A stretch of DNA of 64,000 bases from Pratylenchus scribneri (lineage: Eukaryota; Nematoda; Chromadorea; Rhabditida; Pratylenchidae), in assembly GCA_030063045.1 (NCBI GenBank), contig JAQSEB010000093.1, positions 186,001 to 250,000 of the forward strand, written 5' to 3'. Within the stretch, counting starts at the first letter, position 1, and each line of letters begins with the position of its first letter. The translations under genes and the position numbers were made by a program. Shown here in pieces: positions 1-16,041 of the stretch. Under the pieces are notes generated by a model. It had not been told where the DNA came from. It saw only the letters and a list, made by a program, of their open reading frames with translations, and made no database searches.

Positions 1-3000
1 ATACAAGAATAAAATTTTTAAAAATTCCCATATTTTTTTTTAAAAATTTTTCTATTATCGTATTTATGACCCAATATATTTTAATTGTTCAATTCGACGG
101 AAGGCCATATCTCTTCAACTATTCCAACAAATCTTCTAATTTTTTGGTAAAAAATTTATTTTAATATTCTAAAAATAATAGTATTGGCCTATGATCAATT
201 GAAAATAACATATTCGAGAAATCCGTATTTTTACCTAACTATGTATATTTTCAGGGTCATATTTTGAGGGTTAATCGACGGAAGGCCTTAAGTCCCTAAT
301 TTTTTAAGATAATGAATTTTCGTTTTCAGATTCTGAATCTATATTAAAAATACTACTAGAATCAACTTTTTAAAAATTCCAAAATTTTTTTTTAAAAATT
401 TTTCTATTATCGTATTTATGACCCAATATATTTTAATTGTTCAATTCGACGGAAGGCCATATCTCTTCAACTATTCCAACAAATCTTCTAATTTTTTGGT
501 AAAAAATTTATTTTAATATTCTAAAAATAATAGTATTGGTCTATGATCAATTGAAAATAACATATTCGAGAAATCCGTATTTTTACCTAACTATGTATAT
601 TTTCAGGGTCATATTTTGAGGGTCAATCGACGGAAGGCCATAAGTCCCTAATTTTTTAAGATAATGAATTTTCGTTTTCAGATTCTGAATCTATATTAAA
701 AATACTACTAGAATCAACTTTTTAAAAATTCCAAAATTTTTTTTTAAAAATTTTTCTATTATCGTATTTATGACCCAATATATTTTAATTGTTCAATTCG
801 ACGGAAGGCCATATCTCTTCAACTATTCCAACAAATCTTCTAATTTTTTGGTAAAAAATTTATTTTAATATTCTAAAAATAATAGTATTGGTCTATGATC
901 AATTGAAAATATCATATTCGAGAAATCCGTATTTTTACCTAACTATGTATATTTTCAGGGTCATATTTTGAGGGTCAATCGACGGAAGGCCATAAGTCCC
1001 TAATTTTTTAAGATAATGAATTTTCGTTTTCAGATTCTGAATCTACATTAAAAATACTACTAGAATCAACTTTTTAAAAATTCCAATATTTTTTTTTTAA
1101 AAATTTTTCTATTATCGTATTTATGACCCAATATATTTTAATTGTTCAATTCGACGGAAGGCCATATCTCTTCAACTATTCCAACAAATCTTCTAATTTT
1201 TTGGTAAAAAATTTATTTTAAAATTCTAAAAATAATAGTATTGGTCTATGATCAATTGAAAATATCATATTGGAGAAATCCGTATTTTTACCTTACTATG
1301 TATATTTTCAGGGTCATATTTTGAGGGTCAAGAGGCCATAAGTCCCTAATTTTTTAAGATAATGAATTTTCGTTTTCAGATTCTGAATCTACATTAAAAA
1401 TACTACTAGAATCAACTTTTTAAAAATTCCAATATTTTTTTTTTAAAAATTTTTCTATTATCGTATTTATGACCCAATATATTTTAATTGTTCAATTCGA
1501 CGGAAGGCCATATCTCTTCAACTATTCCAACAAATCTTCTAATTTTTTGGAAAAAATTTATTTTAATATTCTAAAAATAATAGTATTAGTCTATGATCAA
1601 TTGAAAATATCATATTGGAGAAATCCGTATTTTTACCTTACTATGTATATTTTCAGGGTCATATTTTGAGGGTCAAGAGGCCATAAGTCCCTAATTTTTT
1701 AAGATAATGAATTTTCGTTTTCAGATTCTGAATCTACATTAAAAATACTACTAGAATCAACTTTTTAAAAATTCCAATATTTTTTTTTTAAAAATTTTTC
1801 TATTATCGTATTTATGACCCAATATATTTTAATTGTTCAATTCGACGGAAGGCCATATCTCTTCAACTATTCCAACAAATCTTCTAATTTTTTGGAAAAA
1901 ATTTATTTTAATATTCTAAAAATAATAGTATTAGTCTATGATCAATTGAAAATATCATATTCGAGAAATCCGTATTTTTACCTAACTATGTATATTTTCA
2001 GGGTCATATTTTGAGGGTCAATCGACGGAAGGCCATAAGTCCCTAATTTTTTAAGATAATGTATTTTCGTTTACAGATTCGGAATCTACATTAAAAATAC
2101 TACAAGAATAAAATTTTTAAAAATTCCAATATTTTTTTTTAAAAATTTTTCTATTATCGTATTTATGACCCAATATATTTTAATTGTTCAATTCGACGGA
2201 AGGCCATATCTCTTCAACTATTCCAACAAATCTTCTAATTTTTTGGTAAAAAATTTATTTTAATATTCTAAAAATAATAGTATTAGTCTATGATCAATTG
2301 AAAATATCATATTCGAGAAATCCGTATTTTTACCTAACTATGTATATTTTCAGGGTCATATTTTGAGGGTCAATCGACGGAAGGCCATAAGTCCCTAATT
2401 TTTTAAGATAATGTATTTTCGTTTACAGATTCGGAATCTACATTAAAAATAATAAAAGAATAAAATTTTTAAAAATTCCCATATTTTTTTTTAAAAATTT
2501 TTCTATTATCGTATTTATGACCCAATATATTTTAATTGTTCAATTCGACGGAAGGCCATATCTCTTCAACTATTCCAACAAATCTTCTAATTTTTTGGTA
2601 AAAAATTTATTTTAATATTCTAAAAATAATAGTATTGGTCTATGATCAATTGAAAATAACATATTCGAGAAATCCGTATTTTTACCTAACTATGTATATT
2701 TTCAGGGTCATATTTTGAGGGTCAATCGACGGAAGGCCATAAGTCCCTAATTTTTTAAGATAATGAATTTTCGTTTTCAGATTCTGAATCTATATTAAAA
2801 ATACTACTAGAATCAACTTTTTAAAAATTCCAAAATTTTTTTTTAAAAATTTTTCTATTATCGTATTTATGACCCAATATATTTTAATTGTTCAATTCGA
2901 CGGAAGGTCATATCTCTTCAACTATTCCAACAAATCTTCTAATTTTTTGGTAAAAAATTTATTTTAATATTCTAAAAATAATAGTATTGGTCTATGATCA

Positions 3001-6000
3001 ATTGAAAATAACATATTGGAGAAATCCGTATTTTTACCTAACTATGTATATTTTCAGGGTCATATTTTGAGGGTCAATCGACGGAAGGCCATAAGTCCCT
3101 AATTTTTTAAGATAATGAATTTTCGTTTTCAGATTCTGAATCTACATTAAAAATACTACTAGAATCAACTTTTTAAAAATTCCAATATTTTTTTTTTAAA
3201 AATTTTTCTATTATCGTATTTATGACCCAATATATTTTAATTGTTCAATTCGACGGAAGGCCATATCTCTTCAACTATTCCAACAAATCTTCTAATTTTT
3301 TGGTAAAAAATTTATTTTAATATTCTAAAAATAATAGTATTGGTCTATGATCAATTGAAAATATCATATTGGAGAAATCCGTATTTTTACCTTACTATGT
3401 ATATTTTCAGGGTCATATTTTGAGGGTCAAGAGGCCATAAGTCCCTAATTTTTTAAGATAATGAATTTTCGTTTTCAGATTCTGAATCTACATTAAAAAT
3501 ACTACTAGAATCAACTTTTTAAAAATTCCAAAATTTTTTTTTTAAAATTTTTCTATTATCGTATTTATGACCCAATATATTTTAATTGTTCAATTCGACG
3601 GAAGGCCATATCTCTTCAACTATTCCAACAAATCTTCTAATTTTTTGGTAAAAAATTTATTTTAATATTCTAAAAATAAAAGTATTGGTCTATGATCAAT
3701 TGAAAATAACATATTGGAGAAATCCGTATTTTTACCTAACTATGTATATTTTCAGGGTCATATTTTGAGGGTCAATCGACGGAAGGCCATAAGTCCCTAA
3801 TTTTTTAAGATAATGAATTTTCGTTAATAGATTCTGAATCTACATTAAAAATACTACTAGAATCAATTTTTTTAAAAATTCCAAAATTTTTTTTTTTAAA
3901 TTTTTCTATTATCGTATTTATGACCCAATATATTTTAATTGTTCATTTCGACGGAAGGCCATATCTCTTCAACTATTCCAACAAATCTTCTAATTTTTTG
4001 GTAAAAAATTTATTTTAATATTCTAAAAATAATAGTATTGGTCTATGATCAATTGAAAATATCATATTGGAGAAATCCGTATTTTTACCTTACTATGTAT
4101 ATTTTCAGGGTCATATTTTGAGGGTCAAGAGGCCATAAGTCCCTAATTTTTTAAGATAATGAATTTTCGTTTTCAGATTCTGAATCTACATTAAAAATAC
4201 TACTAGAATCAACTTTTTAAAAATTCCAAAATTTTTTTTTTAAAATTTTTCTATTATCGTATTTATGACCCAATATATTTTAATTGTTCAATTCGACGGA
4301 AGGCCATATCTCTTCAACTATTCCAACAAATCTTCTAATTTTTTGGTAAAAAATTTATTTTAATATTCTAAAAATAATAGTATTGGTCTATGATCAATTG
4401 AAAATAACATATTGGAGAAATCCGTATTTTTACCTAACTATGTATATTTTCAGGGTCATATTTTGAGGGTCAATCGACGGAAGGCCATAAGTCCCCAATT
4501 TTTTAAGATAATGAATTTTCGTTTACAGATTCGGAATCTATATTAAAAATACTACAAGAATCAACTTTTTAAAAATTCCAAAATTTTTTTTTTTAAATTT
4601 TTCTATTATCGTATTTATGATACAATATATTTTAATTGTTCAATTCGACGGAAGGCCATATCTCTTCAACTATTCCAACAAATCTTCTAATTTTTTGGTA
4701 AAAAATTCATTTTAATATTCTAAAAATAATAGTAATGGTCTATGATCAATTTAAAATATCATATTCGAGAAATCCGTATTTTTACCTAACTAGGTATATT
4801 TTGAGGGTCATATTTTGAGGGTCAATCGACGGAAGGCCATAAGTCCCTAATTTTTTAAGATAATGAATTTTCGTTTTCAGATTCTGAATCTACATTAAAA
4901 ATACTATAATAGAATCAACTTTTTAAAAATTCCAAAATTTTTTTTTAAAAATTTTTCTATTATCGTATTTATGACCCAATATATTTTAATTGTTCAATTC
5001 GACGGAAGGCCATATCTCTTCAACTATTCCAACAAATCTTCTAATTTTTTGGTAAAAAATTTATTTTAATATTCTAAAAATAATAGTATTAGTCTATGAT
5101 CAATTGAAAATATCATATTCGAGAAATCCGTATTTTTACCTAACTATGTATATTTTCAGGGTCATATTTTGAGGGTCAATCGACGGAAGGCCATAAGTCC
5201 CTAATTTTTTAAGATAATGTATTTTCGTTTACAGATTCGGAATCTACATTAAAAATAATAAAAGAATAAAATTTTTAAAAATTCCCATATTTTTTTTTAA
5301 AAATTTTTCTATTATCGTATTTATGACCCAATATATTTTAATTGTTCAATTCGACGGAAGGCCATATCTCTTCAACTATTCCAACAAATCTTCTAATTTT
5401 TTGGTAAAAAATTTATTTTAATATTCTAAAAATAATAGTATTGGTCTATGATCAATTGAAAATATCATATTCGAGAAATCCGTATTTTTACCTAACTATG
5501 TATATTTTCAGGGTCATATTTTGAGGGTCAATCGACGGAAGGGTATAAGTCCCTAATTTTTTAAGATAATGAATTTTCGTTTTCAGATTCTGAATCTACA
5601 TTAAAAATACTACTAGAATCAACTTTTTAAAAATTCCAATATTTTTTTTTTTTAAATTTTTCTATTATCGTATTTATGACCCAATATATTTTAATTGTTC
5701 AATTCGACGGAAGGCCATATCTCTTCAACTATTCCAACAAATCTTCTAATTTTTTGGTAAAAAATTTATTTTAATATTCTAAAAATAATAGTATTGGTCT
5801 ATGATCAATTGAAAATATCATATTGGAGAAATCCGTATTTTTACCTTACTATGTATATTTTCAGGGTCATATTTTGAGGGTCAAGAGGCCATAAGTCCCT
5901 AATTTTTTAAGATAATGAATTTTCGTTTTCAGATTCTGAATCTACATTAAAAATACTACTAGAATCAACTTTTTAAAAATTCCAAAATTTTTTTTTTAAA

Positions 6001-9000
6001 ATTTTTCTATTATCGTATTTATGACCCAATATATTTTAATTGTTCAATTCGACGGAAGGCCATATCTCTTCAACTATTCCAACTAATCTTCTAATTTTTT
6101 GGTAAAAAATTTATTTTAATATTCTAAAAATAAAAGTATTGGTCTATGATCAATTGAAAATAACATATTGGAGAAATCCGTATTTTTACCTAACTATGTA
6201 TATTTTCAGGGTCATATTTTGAGGGTCAATCGACGGAAGGCCATAAGTCCCTAATTTTTTAAGATAATGAATTTTCGTTTACAGATTCGGAATCTATATT
6301 AAAAATACTACAAGAATCAACTTTTTAAAAATTCCAAAATTTTTTTTTTAAATTTTTCTATTATCGTATTTATGATACAATATATTTTAATTGTTCAATT
6401 CGACGGAAGGCCATATCTCTTCAACTATTCCAACAAATCTTCTAATTTTTTGGTAAAAAATTCATTTTAATATTCTAAAAATAATAGTAATGGTCTATGA
6501 TCAATTTAAAATATCATATTCGAGAAATCCGTATTTTTACCTAACTAGGTATATTTTGAGGGTCATATTTTGAGGGTCAATCGACGGAAGGCCATAAGTC
6601 CCTAATTTTTTAAGATAATGAGTTTTCGTTTTCAGATTCTGAATCTACATTAAAAATACTATAATAGAATCAACTTTATAAAAATTCCAAAATTTTTTTT
6701 TAAAAATTTTTCTATTATCGTATTTATGACCCAATATATTTTAATTGTTCAATTCGACGGAAGGCCATATCTCTTCAACTATTCCAACAAATCTTCTAAT
6801 TTTTTGGTAAAAAATTCATTTTAATATTCTAAAAATAATAGTAATGGTCTATGATCAATTTAAAATATCATATTCGAGAAATCCGTATTTTTACCTAACT
6901 AGGTATATTTTGAGGGTCATATTTTGAGGGTCAATCGACGGAAGGCCATAAGTCCCTAATTTTTTAAGATAATGAATTTTCGTTTTCAGATTCTGAATCT
7001 ACATTAAAAATACTATAATAGAATCAACTTTTTAAAAATTCCAAAATTTTTTTTTAAAAATTTTTCTATTATCGTATTTATGACCCAATATATTTTAATT
7101 GTTCAATTCGACGGAAGGCCATATCTCTTCAACTATTCCAACAAATCTTCTAATTTTTTGGTAAAAAATTTATTTTAATATTCTAAAAATAATAGTTTTG
7201 GTCTATGATCAATTGAAAATATCATATTGGAGAAATCCGTATTTTTACCTAACTATGTATATTTTCAGGGTCATATTTTGAGGGTCAATCGACGGAAGGC
7301 CATAAGTCCCTAATTTTTTAAGATAATGAATTTTCGTTTTCAGATTCTGAATCTACATTAAAAATACTACTAGAATCAACTTTTCTAAAAATTCCAAAAT
7401 TTTTTTTTAAAAATTTTTCTATTATCGTATTTATGACCCAATATATTTTAATTGTTCAATTCGACGGAAGGCCATATCTCTTCAACTATTCCAACAAATC
7501 TTCTAATTTTTTGATAAAAAATTTATTTTAATATTCAAAAAATAATAGTATTTGTCTATGATCAATTGAAAATATCATATTCGAGAAATCCGTATTTTTA
7601 CCTAACTATGTATATTTTCAGGGTCATATTTTGAGGGTCAATCGACGGAAGGCCATAAGTCCCTAATTTTTTAAGATAATGAATTTTCGTTTTCAGATTC
7701 TGAATCTACATTAAAAATACTACTAGAATCAACTTTTCTAAAAATTCCAAAATTTTTTTTTAAAAATTTTTCTATTATCGTATTTATGACCCAATATATT
7801 TTAATTGTTCAATTCGACGGAAGGCCATATCTCTTCAACTATTCCAACAAATCTTCTAATTTTTTGATAAAAAATTTATTTTAATATTCTAAAAATAATA
7901 GTAATGGTCTATGATCAATTTAAAATATCATATTCGAGAAATCCGTATTTTTACCTAACTAGGTATATTTTCAGGGTCATATTTTGAGGGTCAATCGACG
8001 GAAGGCCATAAGTCCCTAATTTTTTAAGATAATGAATTTTCGTTTACAGATTCGGAATCTATATTAAAAATACTACAAGAATCAACTTTTTAAAAATTCC
8101 AAAATTTTTTTTTTTAAATTTTTCTATTATCGTATTTATGACCCAATATATTTTAATTGTTCAATTCGACGGAAGGCCATATCTCTTCAACTATTCCAAC
8201 AAATCTTCTAATTTTTTGGTAAAAAATTTATTTTAATATTCTAAAAATAATAGTTTTGGTCTATGATCAATTGAAAATATCATATTGGAGAAATCCGTAT
8301 TTTTACCTAACTATGTATATTTTCAGGGTCATATTTTGAGGGTCAATCGACGGAAGGCCATAAGTCCCTAATTTTTTAAGATAATGAATTTTCGTTTTCA
8401 GATTCTGAATCTACATTAAAAATACTACTAGAATCAACTTTTCTAAAAATTCCAAAATTTTTTTTTAAAAATTTTTCTATTATCGTATTTATGACCCAAT
8501 ATATTTTAATTGTTCAATTTGACGGAAGGCCATATCTCTTCAACTATTCCAACAAATCTTCTAATTTTTTGATAAAAAATTTATTTTAATATTCAAAAAA
8601 TAATAGTATTTGTCTATGATCAATTGAAAATATCATATTCGAGAAATCCGTATTTTTACCTAACTATGTATATTTTCAGGGTCATATTTTGAGGGTCAAT
8701 CGACGGAAGGCCATAAGTCCCTAATTTTTTAAGATAATGAATTTTCGTTTTCAGATTCTGAATCTACATTAAAAATACTACTAGAATCAACTTTTCTAAA
8801 AATTCCAAAATTTTTTTTTAAAAATTTTTCTATTATCGTATTTATGACCCAATATATTTTAATTGTTCAATTCGACGGAAGGCCATATCTCTTCAACTAT
8901 TCCAACAAATCTTCTAATTTTTTGATAAAAAATTTATTTTAATATTCAAAAAATAATAGTATTTGTCTATGATCAATTGAAAATATCATATTCGAGAAAT

Positions 9001-10260
9001 CCGTATTTTTACCTAACTAGGTATATTTTCAGGGTCATATTTTGAGGGTCAATCGACGGAAGGCCATAAGTCCCTAATTTTTTAAGATAATGAATTTTCG
9101 TTTACAGATTCGGAATCTATATTAAAAATACTACAAGAATCAACTTTTTAAAAATTCCAAAATTTTTTTTTTTAAATTTTTCTATTATCGTATTTATGAC
9201 CCAATATATTTTAATTGTTCAATTCGACGGAAGGCCATATCTCTTCAACTATTCCAACAAATCTTCTAATTTTTTGGTAAAAAATTCATTTTAATATTCT
9301 AAAAATAATATTAATGGTCTATGATCAATTGAAAATATCATATTCGAGAAATCCGTATTTTTACCTAACTAGGTATATTTTGAGGGTCATATTTTGAGGG
9401 TCAATCGACGGAAGGCCATAAGTCCCTAATTTTTTAAGATAATGAATTTTCGTTTTCAGATTCTGAATCTACATTAAAAATACTATAATAGAATCAACTT
9501 TTTAAAAATTCCAAAATTTTTTTTTAAAAATTTTTCTATTATCGTATTTATGACCCAATATATTTTAATTGTTCAATTCGACGGAAGGCCATATCTCTTC
9601 AACTATTCCAACAAATCTTCTAATTTTTTGGTAAAAAATTCATTTTAATATTCTAAAAATAATAGTAATGGTCTATGATCAATTTAAAATATCATATTCG
9701 AGAAATCCGTATTTTTACCTAACTAGGTATATTTTGAGGGTCATATTTTGAGGGTCAATCGACGGAAGGCCATAAGTCCCTAATTTTTTAAGATAATGAA
9801 TTTTCGTTTTCAGATTCTGAATCTACATTAAAAATACTATAATAGAATCAACTTTTTAAAAATTCCAAAATTTTTTTTTAAAAATTTTTCTATTATCGTA
9901 TTTATGACCCAATATATTTTAATTGTTCAATTCGACGGAAGGCCATATCTCTTCAACTATTCCAACAAATCTTCTAATTTTTTGGTAAAAAATTTATTTT
10001 AATATTCTAAAAATAATAGTTTTGGTCTATGATCAATTGAAAATATCATATTGGAGAAATCCGTATTTTTACCTAACTATGTATATTTTCAGGGTCATAT
10101 TTTGAGGGTCAATCGACGGAAGGCCATAAGTCCCTAATTTTTTAAGATAATGAATTTTCGTTTTCAGATTCTGAATCTACATTAAAAATACTACTAGAAT
10201 CAACTTTTCTAAAAATTCCAAAATTTTTTTTTAAAAATTTTTCTATTATCGTATTTATGA

Positions 10261-13028
10261 CCATATATTTTAATTGTTCAATTCGACGGAAGGCCATATC
10301 TCTTCAACTATACCAACAAATCTTCTAATTTTTTGGTAAAAAATTTATTTTAATATTCTAAAAATAATAGTATTGGTCTATGATCAATTGAAAATATCAT
10401 ATTCGAGAAATCCGTATTTTTACCTAACTATGTATATTTTCAGGGTCATATTTTGAGGGTCAATCGACGGAAGGCCATAAGTCCCTAATTTTTTAAGATA
10501 ATGAATTTTCGTTAATAGATTCTGAATCTACATTAAAAATACTACTAGAATCAACTTTTTAAAAATTCCAATATTTTTTTTTAAAAATTTTTCTATTATC
10601 GTATTTATGACCATATATTTTAATTGTTCAATTCGACGGAAGGCCATATCTCTTCAACTATTCCAACAAATCTTCTAATTTTTTGGTAAAAAATTTATTT
10701 TAATATTCTAAAAATAATAGTATTGGTCTATGATCAATTGAAAATATCATATTCGAGAAATCCGTATTTTTACCTAACTATGTATATTTTCAGGGTCTTA
10801 TTTTGAGGGTCAGAAGGCCATAAGTCCCTAATTTTTTAAGATAATGAATTTTCGTTTTCAGATTCTGAATCTACATTAAAAATACTACTAGAATCAATTT
10901 TTTTAAAAATTCCAAAATTTTTTTTTAAAAATTTTTCTATTATCGTATTTATGACCCAATATATTTTAATTGTTCATTTCGACGGAAGGCCATATCTCTT
11001 CAACTATTCCAACAAATCTTCTAATTTTTTGGTAAAAAATTTATTTTAATATTCTAAAAATAATAGTATTGGTCTATGATCAATTGAAAATATCATATTC
11101 GAGAAATCCGTATTTTTACCTAACTATGTATATTTTCAGGGTCATATTTTGAGGGTCAATCGACGGAAGGACATAAGTCCCTAATTTTTTAAGATAATGA
11201 ATTTTCGTTTTCAGATTCGGAATCTACATTAAAAATACTACTAGAATCAACTTTTTAAAAATTCCAATATTTTTTTTAAAAATTTTTCTATTATCGTATA
11301 TATGACCCAATATATTTTAATTGTTCAATTCGACGGAAGGCCATATCTCTTCAACTATTCCAACAAATCTTCTAATTTTTTGGTAAAAAATTTATTTTAA
11401 TATTCTAAAAATAATAGTATTGGTCTATGATCAATTGAAAATATCATATTCGAGAAATCCGTATTTTTACTTAACTAGGTATATTTTGAGGATCAATCGA
11501 CGGAAGGCCATAAGTCCCTAATTTTTTAAGATAATGAATTTTCGTTTTCAGATTCTGAATCTACATTAAAAATACTACTAGAATCAACTTTTTAAAAATT
11601 CCAATATTTTTTTATTAAAAATTTTTCTATTATCGTATTTATGACCATATATTTTAATTGTTCAATTCGACGGAAGGCCATATCTCTTCAACTATACCAA
11701 CAAATCTTCTAATTTTTTGGTAAAAAATTTATTTTAATATTCTAAAAATAATAGTATTGGTCTATGATCAATTGAAAATATCATATTCGAGAAATCCGTA
11801 TTTTTACCTAACTATGTATATTTTCAGGGTCATATTTTGAGGGTCAATCGACGGAAGGCCATAAGTCCCTAATTTTTTAAGATAATGAATTTTCGTTAAT
11901 AGATTCTGAATCTACATTAAAAATACTACTAGAATCAACTTTTTAAAAATTCCAATATTTTTTTTTAAAAATTTTTCTATTATCGTATTTATGACCATAT
12001 ATTTTAATTGTTCAATTCGACGGAAGGCCATATCTCTTCAACTATTCCAACAAATCTTCTAATTTTTTGGTAAAAAATTTATTTTAATATTCTAAAAATA
12101 ATAGTATTGGTCTATGATCAATTGAAAATATCATATTCGAGAAATCCGTATTTTTACCTAACTATGTATATTTTCAGGGTCTTATTTTGAGGGTCAGAAG
12201 GCCATAAGTCCCTAATTTTTTAAGATAATGAATTTTCGTTAATAGATTCTGAATCTACATTAAAAATACTACTAGAATCAATTTTTTTAAAAATTCCAAA
12301 ATTTTTTTTTAAAAATTTTTCTATTATCGTATTTATGACCCAATATATTTTAATTGTTCATTTCGACGGAAGGCCATATCTCTTCAACTATTCCAACAAA
12401 TCTTCTAATTTTTTGGTAAAAAATTTATTTTAATATTCTAAAAATAATAGTATTGGTCTATGATCAATTGAAAATATCATATTCGAGAAATCCGTATTTT
12501 TACCTAACTATGTATATTTTCAGGGTCATATTTTGAGGGTCAATCGACGGAAGGACATAAGTCCCTAATTTTTTAAGATAATGAATTTTCGTTTTCAGAT
12601 TCGGAATCTACATTAAAAATACTACTAGAATCAACTTTTTAAAAATTCCAATATTTTTTTTAAAAATTTTTCTATTATCGTATATATGACCCAATATATT
12701 TTAATTGTTCAATTCGACGGAAGGCCATATCTCTTCAACTATTCCAACAAATCTTCTAATTTTTTGGTAAAAAATTTATTTTAATATTCTAAAAATAATA
12801 GTATTAGTCTATGATCAATTGAAAATATCATATTCGAGAAATCCGTATTTTTACCTAACTATGTATATTTTCAGGGTCATATTTTGAGGGTCAATCGACG
12901 GAAGGCCATAAGTCCCTAATTTTTTAAGATAATGTATTTTCGTTTACAGATTCGGAATCTACATTAATAATACTACTAGAATCAACTTTTTAAAAATTCC
13001 AATATTTTTTTTAAAAATTTTTCTATTA
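10261..13028. repeat. Higher-order repeat, 4-mer of ~1384 bp
   Basis: The diagnostic variant in which gacccaatatatt is shortened to gaccatatatt occurs at 10261 and 10611 and again at 11645 and 11995, that is, two pairs displaced by exactly 1384 bp. Other variants (ttattttgagggtcagaagg, gacataagtcc, tatatgaccc) keep step with this displacement. A block of four monomers has therefore been duplicated in tandem as a unit. The end is approximate, because the second copy merges into further variant monomers. Confidence 0.8.
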
Positions 13029-16000
13029 TCGTATTTATGACCCAATATATTTTAATTGTTCAATTCGACGGAAGGCCATATCTCTTCAACTATTCCAACA
13101 AATCTTCTAATTTTTTGGTAAAAAATTTATTTTAATATTCTAAAAATAATAGTATTGGTCTATGATCAATTGAAAATATCATATTCGAGAAATCCGTATT
13201 TTTACCTAACTATGTATATTTTCAGGGTCATATTTTGAGGGTCAATCGACGGAAGGACATAAGTCCCTAATTTTTTAAGATAATGAATTTTCGTTTTCAG
13301 ATTCTGAATCTATATTAAAAATACTACTAGAATCAACTTTTTAAAAATTCCAATATTTTTTTTTAAAAATTTTTCTATTATCATATTTATGACCCAATAT
13401 ATTTTAATTGTTCAATTCGACGGAAGGCCATATCTCTTCAACTATTCCAACAAATCTTCTAATTTTTTGGTAAAAAATTTATTTTAATATTCTAAAAATA
13501 ATAGTATTGGTCTATGATCAATTGAAAATATCATATTCGAGAAATCCGTATTTTTACCTAACTATGTATATTTTCAGGGTCATATTTTGAGGGTCAGAAG
13601 GCCATAAGTCCCTAATTTTTTAAGATAATGAATTTTCGTTTTCAGATTCTGAATCTATATTAAAAATACTACTAGAATCAACTTTTTAAAAATTCCAAAA
13701 TTTTTTTTTTAAAATTTTTCTATTATCGTATTTATGACCCAATATATTTTAATTGTTCATTTCGACGGAAGGCCATATCTCTTCAACTATTCCAACAAAT
13801 CTTCTAATTTTTTGGTAAAAAATTTATTTTAATATTCTAAAAATAATAGTATTGGTCTATGATCAATTGAAAATATCATATTCGAGAAATCCGTATTTTT
13901 ACCTAACTATGTATATTTTCAGGGTCATATTTTGAGGGTCAATCGACGGAAGGACATAAGTCCCTAATTTTTAAGATAATGAATTTTCGTTTTCAGATTC
14001 GGAATCTACATTAAAAATACTACTAGAATCAACTTTTTAAAAATTCCAATATTTTTTTTTAAAATTTTTCTATTATCGTATATATGACCCAATATATTTT
14101 AATTGTTCAATTCGACGGAAGGCCATATCTCTTCAACTATTCCAACAAATCTTCTAATTTTTTGGTAAAAAATTTATTTTAATATTCTAAAAATAATAGT
14201 ATTAGTCTATGATCAATTGAAAATATCATATTCGAGAAATCCGTATTTTTACCTAACTATGTATATTTTCAGGGTCATATTTTGAGGGTCAATCGACGGA
14301 AGGCCATAAGTCCCTAATTTTTTAAGATAATGTATTTTCGTTTACAGATTCGGAATCTACATTAATAATACTACAAGAATAAAATTTTTAAAAATTCCAA
14401 TATTTTTTTTTAAAAATTTTTCTATTATCGTATTTATGACCCAATATATTTTAATTGTTCAATTCGACGGAAGGCCATATCTCTTCAACTATTCCAACAA
14501 ATCTTCTAATTTTTTGGTAAAAAATTTATTTTAATATTCTAAAAATAATAGTATTGGTCTATGATCAATTGAAAATATCATATTCGAGAAATCCGTATTT
14601 TTACCTAACTATGTATATTTTCAGGGTCATATTTTGAGGGTCAATCGACGGAAGGACATAAGTCCCTAATTTTTTAAGATAATGAATTTTCGTTTTCAGA
14701 TTCTGAATCTATATTAAAAATACTACTAGAATCAACTTTTTAAAAATTCCAATATTTTTTTTAAAAATTTTTCTATTATCGTATATATGACCCAATATAT
14801 TTTAATTGTTCAATTCGACGGAAGGCCATATCTCTTCAACTATTCCAACAAATCTTCTAATTTTTTGGTAAAAAATTTATTTTAATATTCTAAAAATAAT
14901 AGTATTAGTCTATGATCAATTGAAAATATCATATTCGAGAAATCCGTATTTTTACCTAACTATGTATATTTTCAGGGTCATATTTTGAGGGTCAATCGAC
15001 GGAAGGCCATAAGTCCCTAATTTTTTAAGATAATGTATTTTCGTTTACAGATTCGGAATCTACATTAATAATACTACAAGAATAAAATTTTTAAAAATTC
15101 CAATATTTTTTTTTAAAAATTTTTCTATTATCGTATTTATGACCCAATATATTTTAATTGTTCAATTCGACGGAAGGCCATATCTCTTCAACTATTCCAA
15201 CAAATCTTCTAATTTTTTGGTAAAAAATTTATTTTAATATTCTAAAAATAATAGTATTGGTCTATGATCAATTGAAAATATCATATTCGAGAAATCCGTA
15301 TTTTTACCTAACTATGTATATTTTCAGGGTCATATTTTGAGGGTCAATCGACGGAAGGACATAAGTCCCTAATTTTTTAAGATAATGAATTTTCGTTTTC
15401 AGATTCTGAATCTATATTAAAAATACTACTAGAATCAACTTTTTAAAAATTCCAATATTTTTTTTTAAAAATTTTTCTATTATCATATTTATGACCCAAT
15501 ATATTTTAATTGTTCAATTCGACGGAAGGCCATATCTCTTCAACTATTACAACAAATCTTCTAATTTTTTGGTAAAAAATTTATTTTAATATTCTAAAAA
15601 TAATAGTATTGGTCTATGATCAATTGAAAATATCATATTCGAGAAATCCGTATTTTTACCTAACTATGTATATTTTCAGGGTCATATTTTGAGGGTCAAT
15701 CGACGGAAGGACATAAGTCCCTAATTTTTTAAGATAATGAATTTTCGTTTTCAGATTCGGAATCTACATTAAAAATACTACTAGAATCAACTTTTTAAAA
15801 ATTCCAATATTTTTTTTAAAAATTTTTCTATTATCGTATATATGACCCAATATATTTTAATTGTTCAATTCGACGGAAGGCCATATCTCTTCAACTATTC
15901 CAACAAATCTTCTAATTTTTTGGTAAAAAATTTATTTTAATATTCTAAAAATAATAGTATTAGTCTATGATCAATTGAAAATATCATATTCGAGAAATCC

Positions 16001-16041
16001 GTATTTTTACCTAACTATGTATATTTTCAGGGTCATATTTT